From: Thelonectria olida
Lineage: Eukaryota > Ascomycota > Sordariomycetes > Hypocreales > Nectriaceae
Assembly: GCA_020736575.1 (NCBI GenBank)
Contig: JAGPYM010000017.1
Span: forward strand, 124,001-188,000
Length of the DNA stretch: 64,000 bases
Direction of reading: 5' to 3'
Made by a program: the position numbers and the translations under genes. This document shows, piece by piece, positions 35,110 through 46,400 of this stretch. The notes under the pieces are model-generated. The model was given only the letters and a program-made list of their open reading frames with translations. It was not told the DNA's origin and made no database searches. Within the stretch, counting starts at the first letter, position 1; each line of letters opens with the position of its first letter.

Positions 35110-36513
35110 ATGGATTCCGCCGACGCTGTTGCGAATGACCGCACCGAGGTCAAATCCAAGCTCCAGGGCCATTCAGCCAAGCAGCTATCCATTCGTTCAG
35201 CACCTACAGCCATGGGCACCGCTATCAAGTTTGACATCCCAACCGACTGCCGCGACTTCTTTCCGTTTGCTGGCCTGCCCGCCGAGCTTCGCCACCAGAT
35301 CTGGGAGGAAGCTCTCGCAACTCCTGGCATGCAGTTCCTCAAGATCCAGCATGGAGACCCGAGCTACCTTACAAAATGGTGGACGAAAAGCATGCCTGCA
35401 CTCCCCCCTCCTTCCGATAACAGTGATGATGAGGAAGTGGACCCCGTTCTCTGGGAGACAAAAAACGAAGTTCGCCCGACGGAAACGGTTCATGTCAATC
35501 TAGTGCCTCTATATCCCACGCCACAAGCCGACATCTCGTACTATACCATCCTTAACCAGGAACTCACCAAGCTTTCCGTCACTTGCAACGAGTCTGCATC
35601 TGTCATTAAGCGTCTGATGGCCAGACCAACCACTCTCACCCTAAACAGCGGCCGAATGATCAGCCTCGACGTCACCTCGGACATTGTATATTTGGAGTAT
35701 GTCCCGCCGGCGGTTTTTGAAGACAGCTTCCGGCTCACAAAGACTCTCCAATGTGCTGGACTTGAGAAAATCACAAATGTCGCCGTTCGTTACTGCCACA
35801 AGTGGCACAAGGAGGAGTCGCCGACTCGCTGCCCCATTTGTGGACAGAATCACTCGAATTCCGATAGAGTCGCATATCCCAGCCATCTTTACCAGTTCAT
35901 TGCGCAGTATCTACCCAACCTGAAGCAGTTCTACTTTGTGGATTACTTCATTTTGCGCAAACCCGCGAATGACACCGAAGAGCGCTCCGAAGTGAAATCT
36001 GCGTCTATCAAACAGGCACCGGGTCGGTGACAATCTTTATGGCGTTGCACCCTTAAAGCTGACAGTTGAATAGACAGAAGATCGATGGGCAAGTTTGAGG
36101 GCGGAAATCGGACATATTACGAGGTTGACCACCAAGATTGGACGGTCAAGTCGAATGTCTTTGAGACAATGTCGTGGCTCCAAGACCGATTCGTCTCCTA
36201 TACGACATCAAGCAAGCTAGCTACTCACAAGAACCCCGAAGGTGTCAAATTTGGTGTTTTAGCATGCGAGTGGAGCGTTGGACGTCCTTCAGAGCTGAAG
36301 AAGGCCCAAACCACACCTATCAAAAAGGGTCGAAACAAGCGAGCGTTTTGCGGGGAGCACGCGACAAGGCGAAGTCGACGTTCTCCCTCTATAGTGACGT
36401 CGGCGCCGGCCGCAGACAATGGATCTTTTGAGGTGGGAGACGGCTTTACGTTTGTCTTTGGCGTCTCGGGAAGAAACGACTTTGAGTTTACTTTTGAGAT
36501 GACTCGTCGATGA
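35110..36513 (+). CDS. 2EXR domain-containing protein
   Basis: Two exons, 35110-36026 and 36078-36513, give 450 residues. The hallmark is FFPFAGLPAELRHQIWEEAL at about 49-68, the 2EXR motif (a fungal F-box-like segment with two conserved ExR elements). A second recognisable stretch is TNVAVRYCHKWH. A Cys/His group (CHKWHKEESPTRCPICGQNH) could bind zinc. Exon 2 supplies the conserved YYEVDHQDWTVKSNVFETMSWL block and an Arg/Lys-rich segment. The 51-nt intron has donor GTGACA, branch CTGAC and acceptor ACAG; joining at 36026/36078 keeps the frame. 2EXR proteins are common in filamentous ascomycetes and their function is unknown; a role as substrate adaptor is only analogy to F-box proteins. Confidence 0.82.
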
Positions 36514-37139
36514 TGGTTGGATCTGGGACTTTTGCTTTGGAGTTTGGAACTGGGTATGGTGCCTCCTAATCATGTACAATATCACGACGTAACGGCCGGG
36601 ACTTGCTATTTCTTTTACACACCCGCAGGAAGTCGCTTGATGGCGTTCTCATCGACTCTGCTTGAAATGCTTTAGAGGAGGGTTGCCAGTATGCATAGCC
36701 ACCTAAGTTGACTCTGGCGCAGTTCTCTTCTACCTACTAGATGCCATTAGTTGTATCCCTAGTTTCCTAGAAACCACATTGTTTCCGCCAGAGTGTTTCT
36801 GGGTTCATGCTATTTGTTGGTGACGGCCTCAAACTGCGACTGCGGAGTGTATCATTAGTTGTAGAACTATTAGCACTTTAGTACCTATAAGCTTTGCATT
36901 ATTCGATATATCCAAGGCGATCTCTCCCCTTACATGGATCTCCATCCTAATGCGACTTGTCAAGGGTCCGCAAGTCGGCATGGAAAGAAGCCTCCGAAGC
37001 ATCCCCACAAAACCCTCCGAACGTACCCAGAACCCGGCCCCCACGGCCGCGTCCGAACTCATGGTCTCATCTCACTCACTTCATCTCAGGGCAACAGTCT
37101 TTTCTCGTACTCATCATAGCTTCATGCAAACTCAAAGAA
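36514..37139. other. intergenic region
   Basis: 3' flank of the 2EXR gene and promoter of the Zn2Cys6 regulator. Open frames crossing 36957-37139 merely extend the regulator's frame upstream of its first ATG. No repeat seen. Confidence 0.5.
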
Positions 37140-38420
37140 ATGCGGTCGCACTCATCGTCCGTCCCTCATCCAAACCAAGTCCGCTCCGCATGCGAACGCT
37201 GTCGTCGCCAGAAGCTCCGCTGCACGCGCCCCGCCGCGGCGTCGGCCTCGTGTGCGCGGTGTACCAGGCTCGCGCTCAATTGCCAGGCCGGGCCACAGCG
37301 CCGGATCGGGCGGCCGATGAAGAAGGATGTTGGGCTACTGCGGAAAGCCTCCGGCACAGCGACGGCAGCGGATCATGGTGCCTCCATCGGTCCTGAGGTT
37401 CCGCCACGGTTGGTGGGAGACGTGAATGATGATGCTTTGGTACCTGCTGCTGTCGGTGACGATATCCGGTTTCTCGACGGGTTATTAGATAACTCCACTG
37501 TTGCACCAGGCTTGGATTGGTATACAGCTGGTACCTCGCCCTTTGGCATTTCAAGTCCCGGGGGCATCAGTCTTCCCATGGAATGCTGGCCCGGTGTGAG
37601 AGAACTTGAGGCGCCACCAGGTTGTGACCAACACATCGTCGCGCCGACCAACCAACACTTTGAGGCCCTATCGCGTCTCAACGTCGACATTCACAAAGGC
37701 TGGGATAACATGCTACGCTTCCCGGCGCAGCCCAGTTTCAAGGACTTTATCTGCTTGCCTCATCCTACCATGGACGGGTATAAGAACTTGCAGTTGCTCA
37801 TGAAGAATGCCCAGGAGTTCCTCGGCGTCATCAAGGCGCTGCATCGACAACTTGGCACTCAGCCCATGTCCAAGCAGACCCGATCTGCATCTCCAGATCT
37901 TCTCGCCCTTACCACGGATGCCTCGTTGTCTGGCTCGACTACGCCCTCGTCAGGCTCGAGTCCAACTCATGACTTGCCCCAGTTATCAACAACCCACGAC
38001 TCGCCAACCATGTTTCTCGTCATATCATGCTACGTGCAACTCATCCGCCACATCGAAATGGTGCTCAAGATCATCTACGACTCCGTCGCCGACCCCACGG
38101 CCGAGCCCGTCGGCCGCGCGCCCATGGCGTACGCAGACGTGCCCATCATCGAGGCATCGTCCCAGTTCATCCTGTTCTGCGAGCTGGTGCGGCACGTCGT
38201 CGGGCAAACGAACCTCGTTCTCGGGCTGCCGAGTGTGTGGACCGGACGGAGTGCTTGGACGGGCTTGTTACGACATGAACGCCATCGAGGGATGGTGAAT
38301 GCCGAGTTGGGCGCCGTGGACGGCTTGTGGACGACGCGGCCAGCGCGGTTGTTGGATTTGACGACCATGTCCAAGGAGCTTTTTATTGAGCTTTCTATGT
38401 TGGGAATTGATGCCATGTAA
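37140..38420 (+). CDS. Zn2Cys6 transcription factor (AflR-like type)
   Basis: An intron-less frame of 426 residues starting at the first ATG before the zinc cluster. The binuclear cluster is C18-x2-C21-x6-C28-x9-C38-x2-C41-x6-C48 with the basic stretch RRQKLR, and is followed by a basic linker (RRIGRPMKK). The middle is low complexity and Ser/Thr rich. The C-terminal part contains MFLVISCYVQLIRHIEMVLKI, resembling the regulatory region of AflR-type regulators of secondary metabolism. It should bind CGG/TCG-type sites in the nucleus. It ends 157 bases from the convergent MFS exporter. The exporter and the EthD/hydrolase gene upstream of it are natural candidate targets. The specific metabolite is unknown. 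Confidence 0.85.
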   Translation: MRSHSSSVPHPNQVRSACERCRRQKLRCTRPAAASASCARCTRLALNCQAGPQRRIGRPMKKDVGLLRKASGTATAADHGASIGPEVPPRLVGDVNDDALVPAAVGDDIRFLDGLLDNSTVAPGLDWYTAGTSPFGISSPGGISLPMECWPGVRELEAPPGCDQHIVAPTNQHFEALSRLNVDIHKGWDNMLRFPAQPSFKDFICLPHPTMDGYKNLQLLMKNAQEFLGVIKALHRQLGTQPMSKQTRSASPDLLALTTDASLSGSTTPSSGSSPTHDLPQLSTTHDSPTMFLVISCYVQLIRHIEMVLKIIYDSVADPTAEPVGRAPMAYADVPIIEASSQFILFCELVRHVVGQTNLVLGLPSVWTGRSAWTGLLRHERHRGMVNAELGAVDGLWTTRPARLLDLTTMSKELFIELSMLGIDAM

Positions 38421-38576
38421 TACGATAATCATCCACTAAATTTCAAGGATTATACAAATCTTATAACTATTTTTCTATAATTTACATGCTTGCACTTGTA
38501 TCGTCTCGCCATCGCCGCCAGCTATAGATGGCACATTTACAAACAATGCACTTAGCTATCACCTTGCAATATTTGG

Positions 38577-40427
38577 CTATACTTGTTGCTCTCTATCTTT
38601 CTCCCTCTCCCTCTCCTCCATGCCATATTGCGTATCCAAGTCCTGACGCAACGGCACATCCTTTTCCAAGATAGACATGACAAACGCCAAACCGCCAAAA
38701 GCAACAGAAATCACGTACACCTTGCGCAAAGCCAACATAAAGACATGAGCGATCTGATCTCGTATGGGCTGCTCGAACTGCATGACAAACTCCCGAGTCG
38801 CGCTCGCATACGCATCACCCGAAGACAGATGCACCCGCACAGCTTCGCTGTCCAACATGTGGACGTACTTCTTCGTGTAGGCGTTGAAAACGGTGCCCGC
38901 AATGGCCACGCCCCAAGTAAACCCAAAGGTTCGGACAAATGACCACGTCGATGTGGCGGCTGCTTGGTCAATCTCGGCGGCGGACGCTTGGAAGGCGGGG
39001 AGGAGCGTGTTGAGCAAGAAGCCGGAACCGATGGCGGGGAGGAATTGGATGAGAATCCACGCAGCGTCGGGACTGTCTTCTTTGAGGAGCGCCAGTAGAC
39101 CGCCGCCTGCGCTGAGGAGGAAGAAGCCAGCGACGTGGAGGAGCTTGAACTTGCCGTATCTGGAGAGCAGAATAGCCGAGATGGCAGCGCCCGGGATGGC
39201 AATGAGAGCGACGGGCAGCATCTGCACGCCCGAGCGAGACGGCGTCGACAACAGGACGCCCTGGAAGTACAGCGGGAGGAAGTAGTAGCACCACATGATA
39301 AGCAGCGAGTTGAGGAACGTGTTGAAGTAGACGATGCGCGATGTGCGGTTGGGGAACAGGCGGATGGGCATGACGGGCTCGACGGGAATGGTGGATGCTT
39401 CGAAGACGACGAATCCAACGAGGCCGGCGATGCCAACGAGAAGCGGCACCAGGACGCGTGCGTCGGACCACGGATGCACGGGGCCGGCCCAGGTGAGGGC
39501 GATGAGAATCGAGATGCTCGCGGCTATGAGGATGGCGTTGCCCGTGTAGTCGATGCGACGCAGCTTGGCCATGGTGGACTCTTTGCGGTTCCACTGCAGG
39601 TTGAGGAAGAAGTAGGCTGTGATGATTCCGATTCCCCCGATGGGGAGGTTGAGGTAAAACACCTACATTTTAGAGTCAGTCTATCTCCAGCCAATTCACC
39701 ATATACTAGGCAAGTCAACTCACCCATCTCCATGTCGTCCGCTCAACAATGATGCCCCCCACAAACGGCCCAATCGCAAACCCAATAGTCGCAACGACGA
39801 GCAAGATGGCAATGTAGTTGCCTCGATACCGAAGCGGCACCAAGTCGGAGATGATGACGTCGGCAGCCACGTTGAGTCCGCCGCTGCCAACGCCCATGAC
39901 CGCCCGGCCGGCGATCAACATGGCCGCGCCGTTGGCCCCCCCGGCGATGCCGCTGCCCAGCGTGTAAGCGGCAAAGACGAAGATCAAGACGCGTTTGCGG
40001 CCGAACAAATCGGAAAGCTGACCAAACAGGGGCTGCACACAGGCGCTGCGTTGCGTGTCAGTCACGGCCCACGGGGGTTTTCTTTGGGGTCAACGTGCCT
40101 GGTCAGGAAGAAGATGTTAGTGACCCAGATATAGTTGCTCCCAATGTCAATGTCGGCAACGATGGTGGGCAGCGAGGTGATGACGACGGTGGACTCGAGA
40201 GAGACGAGGAGCGTGGAGAAGACGAGGGTGAGCATGATCATCCAGAAGCGGTAGTCTTTGCTGAACTCGTATTTCCGCTGGGCCTGGTCTGACGGGAGAG
40301 TTTTGATGTCATTGTCGTCCAGTTTTTCTCTGGTGTCTGAGGACTCGATTTGAGTGTCGTCTGCTGACACGTTTCCGCCCGCCTCTTTGTCGGACATGAT
40401 GCCATCGTTGTGTTGCGCCGTCATGGC
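38577..40427 (-). CDS. MFS drug:H+ antiporter (DHA2/14-TMS type)
   Basis: Exons on the minus strand are 40427-40099, 40045-39724 and 39662-38577, giving 578 residues, right for a 14-helix exporter. Motifs: LESTVVITSLPTIVADI in helix 1, motif A GQLSDLFGRKRV, and antiporter motif C in FAIGPFVGGIIVERTTWRW followed by VFYLNLPIGG. The N-terminus is hydrophilic and cytosolic. Intron 1 (53 nt, 40098-40046) starts with GC, not GT (AG/GCACGT), with branch CTGAC and acceptor GCAG. It is the only join that gives the family sequence FFLTSACVQPLFG. Intron 2 (61 nt) is ordinary. The protein probably exports a toxic small molecule or the product of the neighbouring genes through the plasma membrane. It is convergent with the Zn2Cys6 gene and in the same orientation as the EthD/hydrolase gene. 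Confidence 0.9.
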
Positions 40428-40960
40428 GAGGCGCAAAGTCGGCAACTAGAATATGAACGAGTGGAATAAATCAAAGTATGAATAGCTTCTAGGGGAAACG
40501 CTGATGAGCTTGTGCTATTCATTTTCTCGAATGATGATGCGGAATCGTGCAAGATATACATCGGGAATAGACAACGAGCTTCAAGCCGGAGAGTTAACAT
40601 CAAATGGGGACTAGCTAGGCAATGCTGACACGCGGAAGCTTTCTGCGAGTGGTCAGACAAGCTCGCGATCCTATGACACGGAGGCTTTTGTTGCTTCCTT
40701 TGCTCTGTTCACACAATCGTTGTGGAGTTTCGCAGAATACAGCCGTGGACACTGGCTGCCTACGAACGCTCGCATCAAGCAAAGCCTCCGAATAAGAGAG
40801 TGTTTCTATCGGATGCTTCAGGAGACTGCTGACTGACCAACGGAGAAGCGGCCCAACTGACTGCCCCGGACTTGGTGCGGACGTGGTCGAGGTCGTAGTC
40901 GGCGACACGCGTGACCGAGACTGCATCAAGAACACTTCTTTTAATTTCCATCTATCAGGT
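40428..40960. other. promoter region of the MFS gene
   Basis: 533 bases between the MFS start and the 3' end of the EthD/hydrolase gene. No TATA box is certain. CGG-containing triplets near 40890-40920 could bind a Zn2Cys6 factor. No ORF of interest. Confidence 0.45.
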
Positions 40961-42574
40961 CTATACATAGCTTCGGACAGCTTCCCAAAAGGCCTCGGGA
41001 TCTTCACACATGGGAAGATGACCAGTCTTAGGAACAATTGTGAGTTCTGCACCGCTGCTGCCAAGCAAGCCCTTGAATCCACCCATAGCCTTGACCAGAG
41101 CTCCCTTAGCATCGCCTTCGCCGACAACCATCAGCCCAGGCACAGCTGACGCGCCCATCTTGGGCTTCAAGTCGTAGTCCCAGAGCGCTGTGTTGCTGTA
41201 CTTGAATCCCTCCACGTTGTTGGCCGCAACCATGTCGACCATCCACTTGACAGTCTCCGTCTTCTCCATGGTCGCAGGGTGGAACCAGCGCGAGACGGTT
41301 TGTTCCGCGAGCTTGTTGATGCCCTTGCCGCCGTCCTCTTCCGCCATGGTTGTTCGGTCTTTCCACGCTTGCGTGTTGGCAGGGCTGGATGTAGCGTTGA
41401 AGTCGCAGGCGATGAACTTCTCCAGGCGATCAGGGTAAGTAAGGGCAAAGTTGAGAGTGGTTGCACCGCCCATCGACACACCGATGAGTGCATGCAGCTT
41501 GGTGATGCGCAGGGCATCGAGCACGGTTCGAAGATCTGCGGCCAGAGTGTCGAGGGTAGCTGCAACTGGCGGCTGAGGCACAGCGTGACGACCCCGGGTA
41601 TCGTAGCGCAAGATGCGCAAATCAGGGCGCTCTCGCTTCAGGATCTCGATGAAAGGGTCCCACATGTTGAGAGACGTCAACAGAGAGTTGCTAAAAGCAA
41701 CAGTGGGCGCATCCGGCGCCGGGTTACCTTCAAGTCGGTAGGGGATGTTGAGCGAATCCTCAGCGGTGACGTAGGAAATTACGGCGGCATTTGAACCAGG
41801 AACAGTAGTGTTCCTGGAGTCGGCAGACGTAAAGGCAGCTGAAGCTGGTAGCCTAGAGAGGGACGAGAGTTCTCTGGGCGCAGGTCCGAACACGTAGAAG
41901 AGCTTGTAGGTTCGTCGGCCCTTGTTCGCGACATACTTATCAAAGATCTCGGTTCGCCAAGGCGTATCCATAGACGCCTTGTGCTCTGGGCCACCCTGGC
42001 CATTCTCTTTGGCGTAGTCATGCAGCGCATAGTAGGCGATCTTGTCTGATTTCTCGAGATAAGACGTCTTGAAGACGCGAGAGCGCAACCAACCAGGCAC
42101 CTTGGACAGCATCTCAATGTGTTCCTCGATTAGCCACTTTTGATACTGCTCTCCAGCACCGTCGACGTCCTTGAGTGTGATATCGACAAAGGTAGTCTGG
42201 ATACCCTCGGCTTCCTCGTTGGAGAGACTCTCGATGGGCACGAACAGTGGCGACGCCTTGGTGTGGACCAGATCGAAGAAAAAGCGCTTCACGTCGACCT
42301 GGCCAATGGTCTCGGCCTCTCTGGGGGATCGGTTCGCGCGCAGAGTCAGGTATGTTTCGGTCTCGAGGTGTGACATGCAGCTCACGTCATAGGCGGCGAG
42401 GAATGTTGGCTGCAGGCCGTCGGTGGCCTCGTAGCGCAGACCGTTGGTGAAGATCTGGGGCAGACGCAGACGGGTCGGGCCGTGCTCGTTATTGTACCAC
42501 TCGTGGAATTGGTCTAGAGACAAGCCGGGCTTGGGCTGCATAGTCACGTAGAGCATTCCGGGAGTAGTCGCCAT
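40961..42574 (-). CDS. EthD-like domain fused to alpha/beta hydrolase (3-oxoadipate enol-lactonase-like)
   Basis: One intron-less frame of 537 residues from ATG at 42574; the frame stays open upstream, but no homology is seen there. The N-terminal half resembles two EthD-type dimeric alpha-beta barrel units, about 1-110 (LDQFHEWYNNEHGPTRLRLP) and about 115-225 (YQKWLIEEHIEMLSKVPGWL). These domains occur in small-molecule lyases and decarboxylases. The C-terminal half is an alpha/beta hydrolase like PcaD: nucleophile S367 in GVSMGG, catalytic H519 in KTGHLPM, and RYDTRGRH. It could process an aromatic or polyketide intermediate in two steps on one chain, but this is inference. Its gene is in line with the MFS exporter and near a Zn2Cys6 regulator. 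The promoter carries three 10-base tandem repeats. Confidence 0.83.
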   Translation of the reverse strand: MATTPGMLYVTMQPKPGLSLDQFHEWYNNEHGPTRLRLPQIFTNGLRYEATDGLQPTFLAAYDVSCMSHLETETYLTLRANRSPREAETIGQVDVKRFFFDLVHTKASPLFVPIESLSNEEAEGIQTTFVDITLKDVDGAGEQYQKWLIEEHIEMLSKVPGWLRSRVFKTSYLEKSDKIAYYALHDYAKENGQGGPEHKASMDTPWRTEIFDKYVANKGRRTYKLFYVFGPAPRELSSLSRLPASAAFTSADSRNTTVPGSNAAVISYVTAEDSLNIPYRLEGNPAPDAPTVAFSNSLLTSLNMWDPFIEILKRERPDLRILRYDTRGRHAVPQPPVAATLDTLAADLRTVLDALRITKLHALIGVSMGGATTLNFALTYPDRLEKFIACDFNATSSPANTQAWKDRTTMAEEDGGKGINKLAEQTVSRWFHPATMEKTETVKWMVDMVAANNVEGFKYSNTALWDYDLKPKMGASAVPGLMVVGEGDAKGALVKAMGGFKGLLGSSGAELTIVPKTGHLPMCEDPEAFWEAVRSYV

Positions 42575-42830
42575 GATGGGATATCGCTGGTGTCGGGTCT
42601 TGGCGAGGGTGTCAAGGAGAGGGATCGAGACTAGAGCAAGAAACAGTTGGGCGAAGGAAATATTATAAAGACTTTCGGCGCCGAGAAGGCGGCCGGAAGA
42701 GAGATTTCCATGGTAGCGGGTGGAACCGTCAAATGGGAGCGGCTTCAAGGGCGATCCGGCTCGGCAGATGGCATCGGGATGTGGAACATGTCCGAACAGC
42801 CCCGCGATGTGTATAAACATTTACCCCGCA

Positions 42831-42860
42831 GCTCACCGAAGCTCACCGAGACTCACCGTG
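42831..42860. promoter_or_regulatory. three tandem 10-base sites (CTCACCG core)
   Basis: The units GCTCACCGAA, GCTCACCGAG and ACTCACCGTG follow each other without spacing, and a related GGTCACCGAAG occurs at 42878-42888. A 10-base period places the sites on one face of the helix. On the other strand each core reads CGGTGAG, compatible with a Zn2Cys6 half-site (CGG). Position is about 260 bases before the EthD/hydrolase start. Confidence 0.4.
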
Positions 42861-43060
42861 GAGAGTCGGCCAGCTTGGTCACCGAAGCTCCGTATCTTGG
42901 GTCACCATTAGCACACGTCATTTGCTGCGGTTTCAACATCAGCTCTTTGCCAATGGCACGGCTAGATTGGTAGTCGTTCTAGATCTTCTACCGTCTATAC
43001 ACTAAAGAAGCGAATCCGGTCAATCATTGATGCTAGTCCGTACACAGCTGTTCAGCCATA

Positions 43061-43096
43061 CACCACGAAAAAGGCAGACACCACCAAAAAGGCAGA
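43061..43096. repeat. 18-base tandem duplication
   Basis: CACCACGAAAAAGGCAGA is followed directly by CACCACCAAAAAGGCAGA and then by a partial third copy (CACCACC). It lies about 400 bases before the RdRP start. Confidence 0.75.
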
Positions 43097-43469
43097 CACC
43101 ACCCCTCTGCCGTTCGGTCCATATCAGTACTCTCCATCCGGTTTCACAGCGCAACACAACACTTCTCTCGCTCAAAATCGGCCATAGAGAACGATGCCAA
43201 GCCGACTGCGCAGCTGCAGTGCTGATTCGCGGAATCCCATCCCAATCGCTGTGTAATGACCAACCAGTCAACAGCCACGGGCAGCTGTTAGCAGCTGCAG
43301 AGTCAGGTGATCGCAAACCGTGTTGTGTTGTGTTTCTGCTGCCGCAAATTCACGGCTACATGAATTCTTTTTTCTCTTCGCTCATCTCATCCACAAATCT
43401 CGGAAATCGCATGAACCCCTGCACGACGTGACTCCTCCCTTCCCGGCATGATCCAGCGCGACCGCAGCA

Positions 43470-46400
43470 ATGGAGGTCACTTTGAGAAACATTCCCGCAA
43501 GTCTGACCAGCGAAACTTTGGAAGAAGCCCTGAGTGAGCACATGGCAAAGCTGAGCATCAAGACCTACACCTGCGACAAGCCGCGCCGCCGAAACATGGG
43601 ATGGGTCACCTTCCTCGACCTCGCCGATGCTCGCAAGTTTCTCCATAAGCATGAGAAGCTTAAGGGCTCACGCGGTCAGGCTGAGGGCAAGAATCCCACT
43701 ACAGATGGGCTCCCGAAAGGACGGAGGGGAAAAGACATCGCACGACTATACGTTCTCAGAACGCCCGTCTTCGTGGAACCGAGCAACCGTCCCATGAACC
43801 CTCACACGATCTCGCACCTCAAACTCAAGCGCGACAAGAAGACGGAGAGGGCAAACAAGGGCAAGACTGACGTCAAGGTTCGAGCAAAGCCCTTTGTCAT
43901 CGTCGCGATTGCGTGCGGCCAGAATGTCTTCGATGGCCAAGCCAAGAGTCTGACCTTTGTGGAACGAACCGCCATCCCGAAGCTCAGCCTGTGCACCCTT
44001 ATGTTCGGTCACAACCTCGTCAAGGTCATCATGGTAGAGGACGGTCTTCTTGCTCGACTGGAATTCGAGAATCGCACCATCCACGACGTTGTCGTTGATG
44101 AAGAGAAGAATTCGCTCTCCCTAATTCTTACCGAGCCGCCAAAGATGTACCTCAATGTGAACATTGCAGAAAGTCCCATCTCATGGCAGCGCGTTAGAAG
44201 CATTCCTTTCTGGACCTCGCATTGGGAACACATTCAAGCAGCCATGGTGTATCGCTTCACCTGGGCCCGTCCAACAGAGCTAAAAGAGTGCATCCGCCTC
44301 CTCAGACAACGCGACAGCCTCACCTGGACCCAAACCCAGCTGCCCGTCAAACTAAACCACCAGATCCCGGCAAGGAGAGACCTGTTCAACAGCATGACTA
44401 AGACCTTTCTCAAAGACGAGAAGCTCCCGTTTGCCCTGCTTTTCCAAGTCGAAGCCCTCGTTAGAAACGGCTATCTACAACCCGATGAAGCGAGAAACCT
44501 GCTCGACCTCATGTACCGCGTGTCCCTCGACTCTCGAGAAAAGGGAGTCACCTTTCCAGTCACGACTCATGCGATGAAGCAGCTTTTTCACCAAATGCCC
44601 GTCGTCGTTGGCCCTGGGACGGACCCTGCTAGCTATGATTTTGTCGACCTCTTGACCGAAGTTATGAACGCCGAGTTTGAGGCTCGCATGGAGAATCCCC
44701 AGAGAGACCGAATCTATGGCCCGACCATCTCTACGCACCAGGCATGGGTCTTCAAGGCCATGGTTACGCCGACTCGTATTCTCCTCAGTGGTCCCGAGGC
44801 CGAGAGCAAGAACAGGGTGTTGCGCATGTTCTCCGACTTCAACGACTACTTCTTGCGCGTCTCGTTCTATGACGAAGATGGACAGGATCTTGGTTTCAGG
44901 CCTCAGGTGTCCAATGAAGCCATGTTCGCCCGGTACAAGAGTGTCCTTAGAAACGGCATCAAGATTGCCGGGAGAGCGTTTGAGTTCCTCGGCTTCTCTC
45001 ACTCGTCGCTTCGTTCTCACTCGGTCTGGTTTGTGGCGCCGTTTGTCGATAACAATGGCGTGCGCCAGGATTGCACATCGATTCTCCAATCTCTAGGCGA
45101 CTTTCAGAATATTAGAGTCCCAGCCAAGTGCGCTGCACGCATGGGGCAGTCCTTTTCGGAGACTCCGTATGCGGTGCAGCTGGAGGAGTGCGGCATCGAC
45201 ATTTGCAACATTCCAGATGTCAAGGCCGGAGACCGAGTCTTCAGCGACGGAGTCGGAACCATCTCTTGGGACGCCCTCGAGGAGATTTGGCCTCACCTCC
45301 CTATGCAGGCGGGGTTGCCAACGTGCCTCCAAATTCGACTAGGCGGGTACAAGGGAATGCTCTCCCTGGATTCGAGGCTGAACGACAAGCTGATCTGTTT
45401 GCGATCCGAGTCGATGATGAAGTTTCCCACCGACGACCTCAAGGAGCTCGGCATTTGCGACACTTCGTGCAAGCCCCTTCGACTAATGCTCAACCGCCAG
45501 ATGATCAAGATCCTGGAAGATATGGGGACGAAGAATCAGTGGTTCTTTGACATGCAAAGCAAAGCACTGGACGTGCTGCGCAACGTCACCGCCAACACAA
45601 CCAACACCAAGGATTTCCTCGAACGCCAGGACATCGGTACCAACATGAGTTTCCCCAAGTTTCTAGCTCAGCTGGACAGGATGGGCATCGATCATCGCCG
45701 AGACTGGTTCATGAAGTCGGTCGTCGAGCACGTGGTTCTTCGAGAGCTGCGATTGCTCAAGCACAAGGCCCGAATCCCAATCGACGAAGGCGTCACGCTC
45801 TTTGGCATCATGGATGAAACGGGTTTCCTCGAGGAAGACGAGGTTTTTGTCACATACGACAGGACATTTTCCAGAAGCGGGCGGCGCGTCAATGGCACGC
45901 TGACTGATGGTCCTGTTATTGTCACCCGCTCCCCCGCTCTTCATCCGGGAGACGTCCGAGTGGTGAAGATGAAGACACCACCAAGAGGCCATGATCTCCT
46001 TAACCTCCAGAATTGCATCGTCTTCAGTCAGAAAGGCAAACGTGACCTCCCGAGCCAGCTGAGCGGCGGCGATCTTGATGGTGATCTCTACAACATTATT
46101 TGGGAGAGAGGTGCGATGCCCAACAAGATGTTTTCGCCCGCCGACTACCCACGAGTCACTCCACAGTCGCTAGATCGACCCGTCACGCGTGCTGATATTG
46201 CCGAGTTCTTTATCAGTTTCATGAAGACCGACCTTCTCGGAGTGATTGCAACTCGGCATGTGATATTGGCGGATGCAAAGGAGCAGGGAACCCTCGATCC
46301 AGCCTGTGTCAGACTTGCCGAACTACACTCGACGGCCGTCGATTTCTCAAAGACGGGGATTCCAGTCGAGTTTGCCCAACTTCCCCGAGCTCCTCAGTAT

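Larger units (their letters stand above)
42575..43469. other. divergent promoter region between hydrolase and RdRP genes
   Basis: About 900 bases separating the two starts. It holds the 10-base tandem sites at 42831-42860 and an 18-base tandem duplication at 43061-43096. No ORF of interest. Confidence 0.5.

Noticed and set aside
39135..39752. Plus-strand frame of 205 codons opposite the MFS gene
   Set aside because: A Gly/Asp/Arg-rich mirror of the transporter's codons. The minus strand has clear transporter motifs and splice sites.
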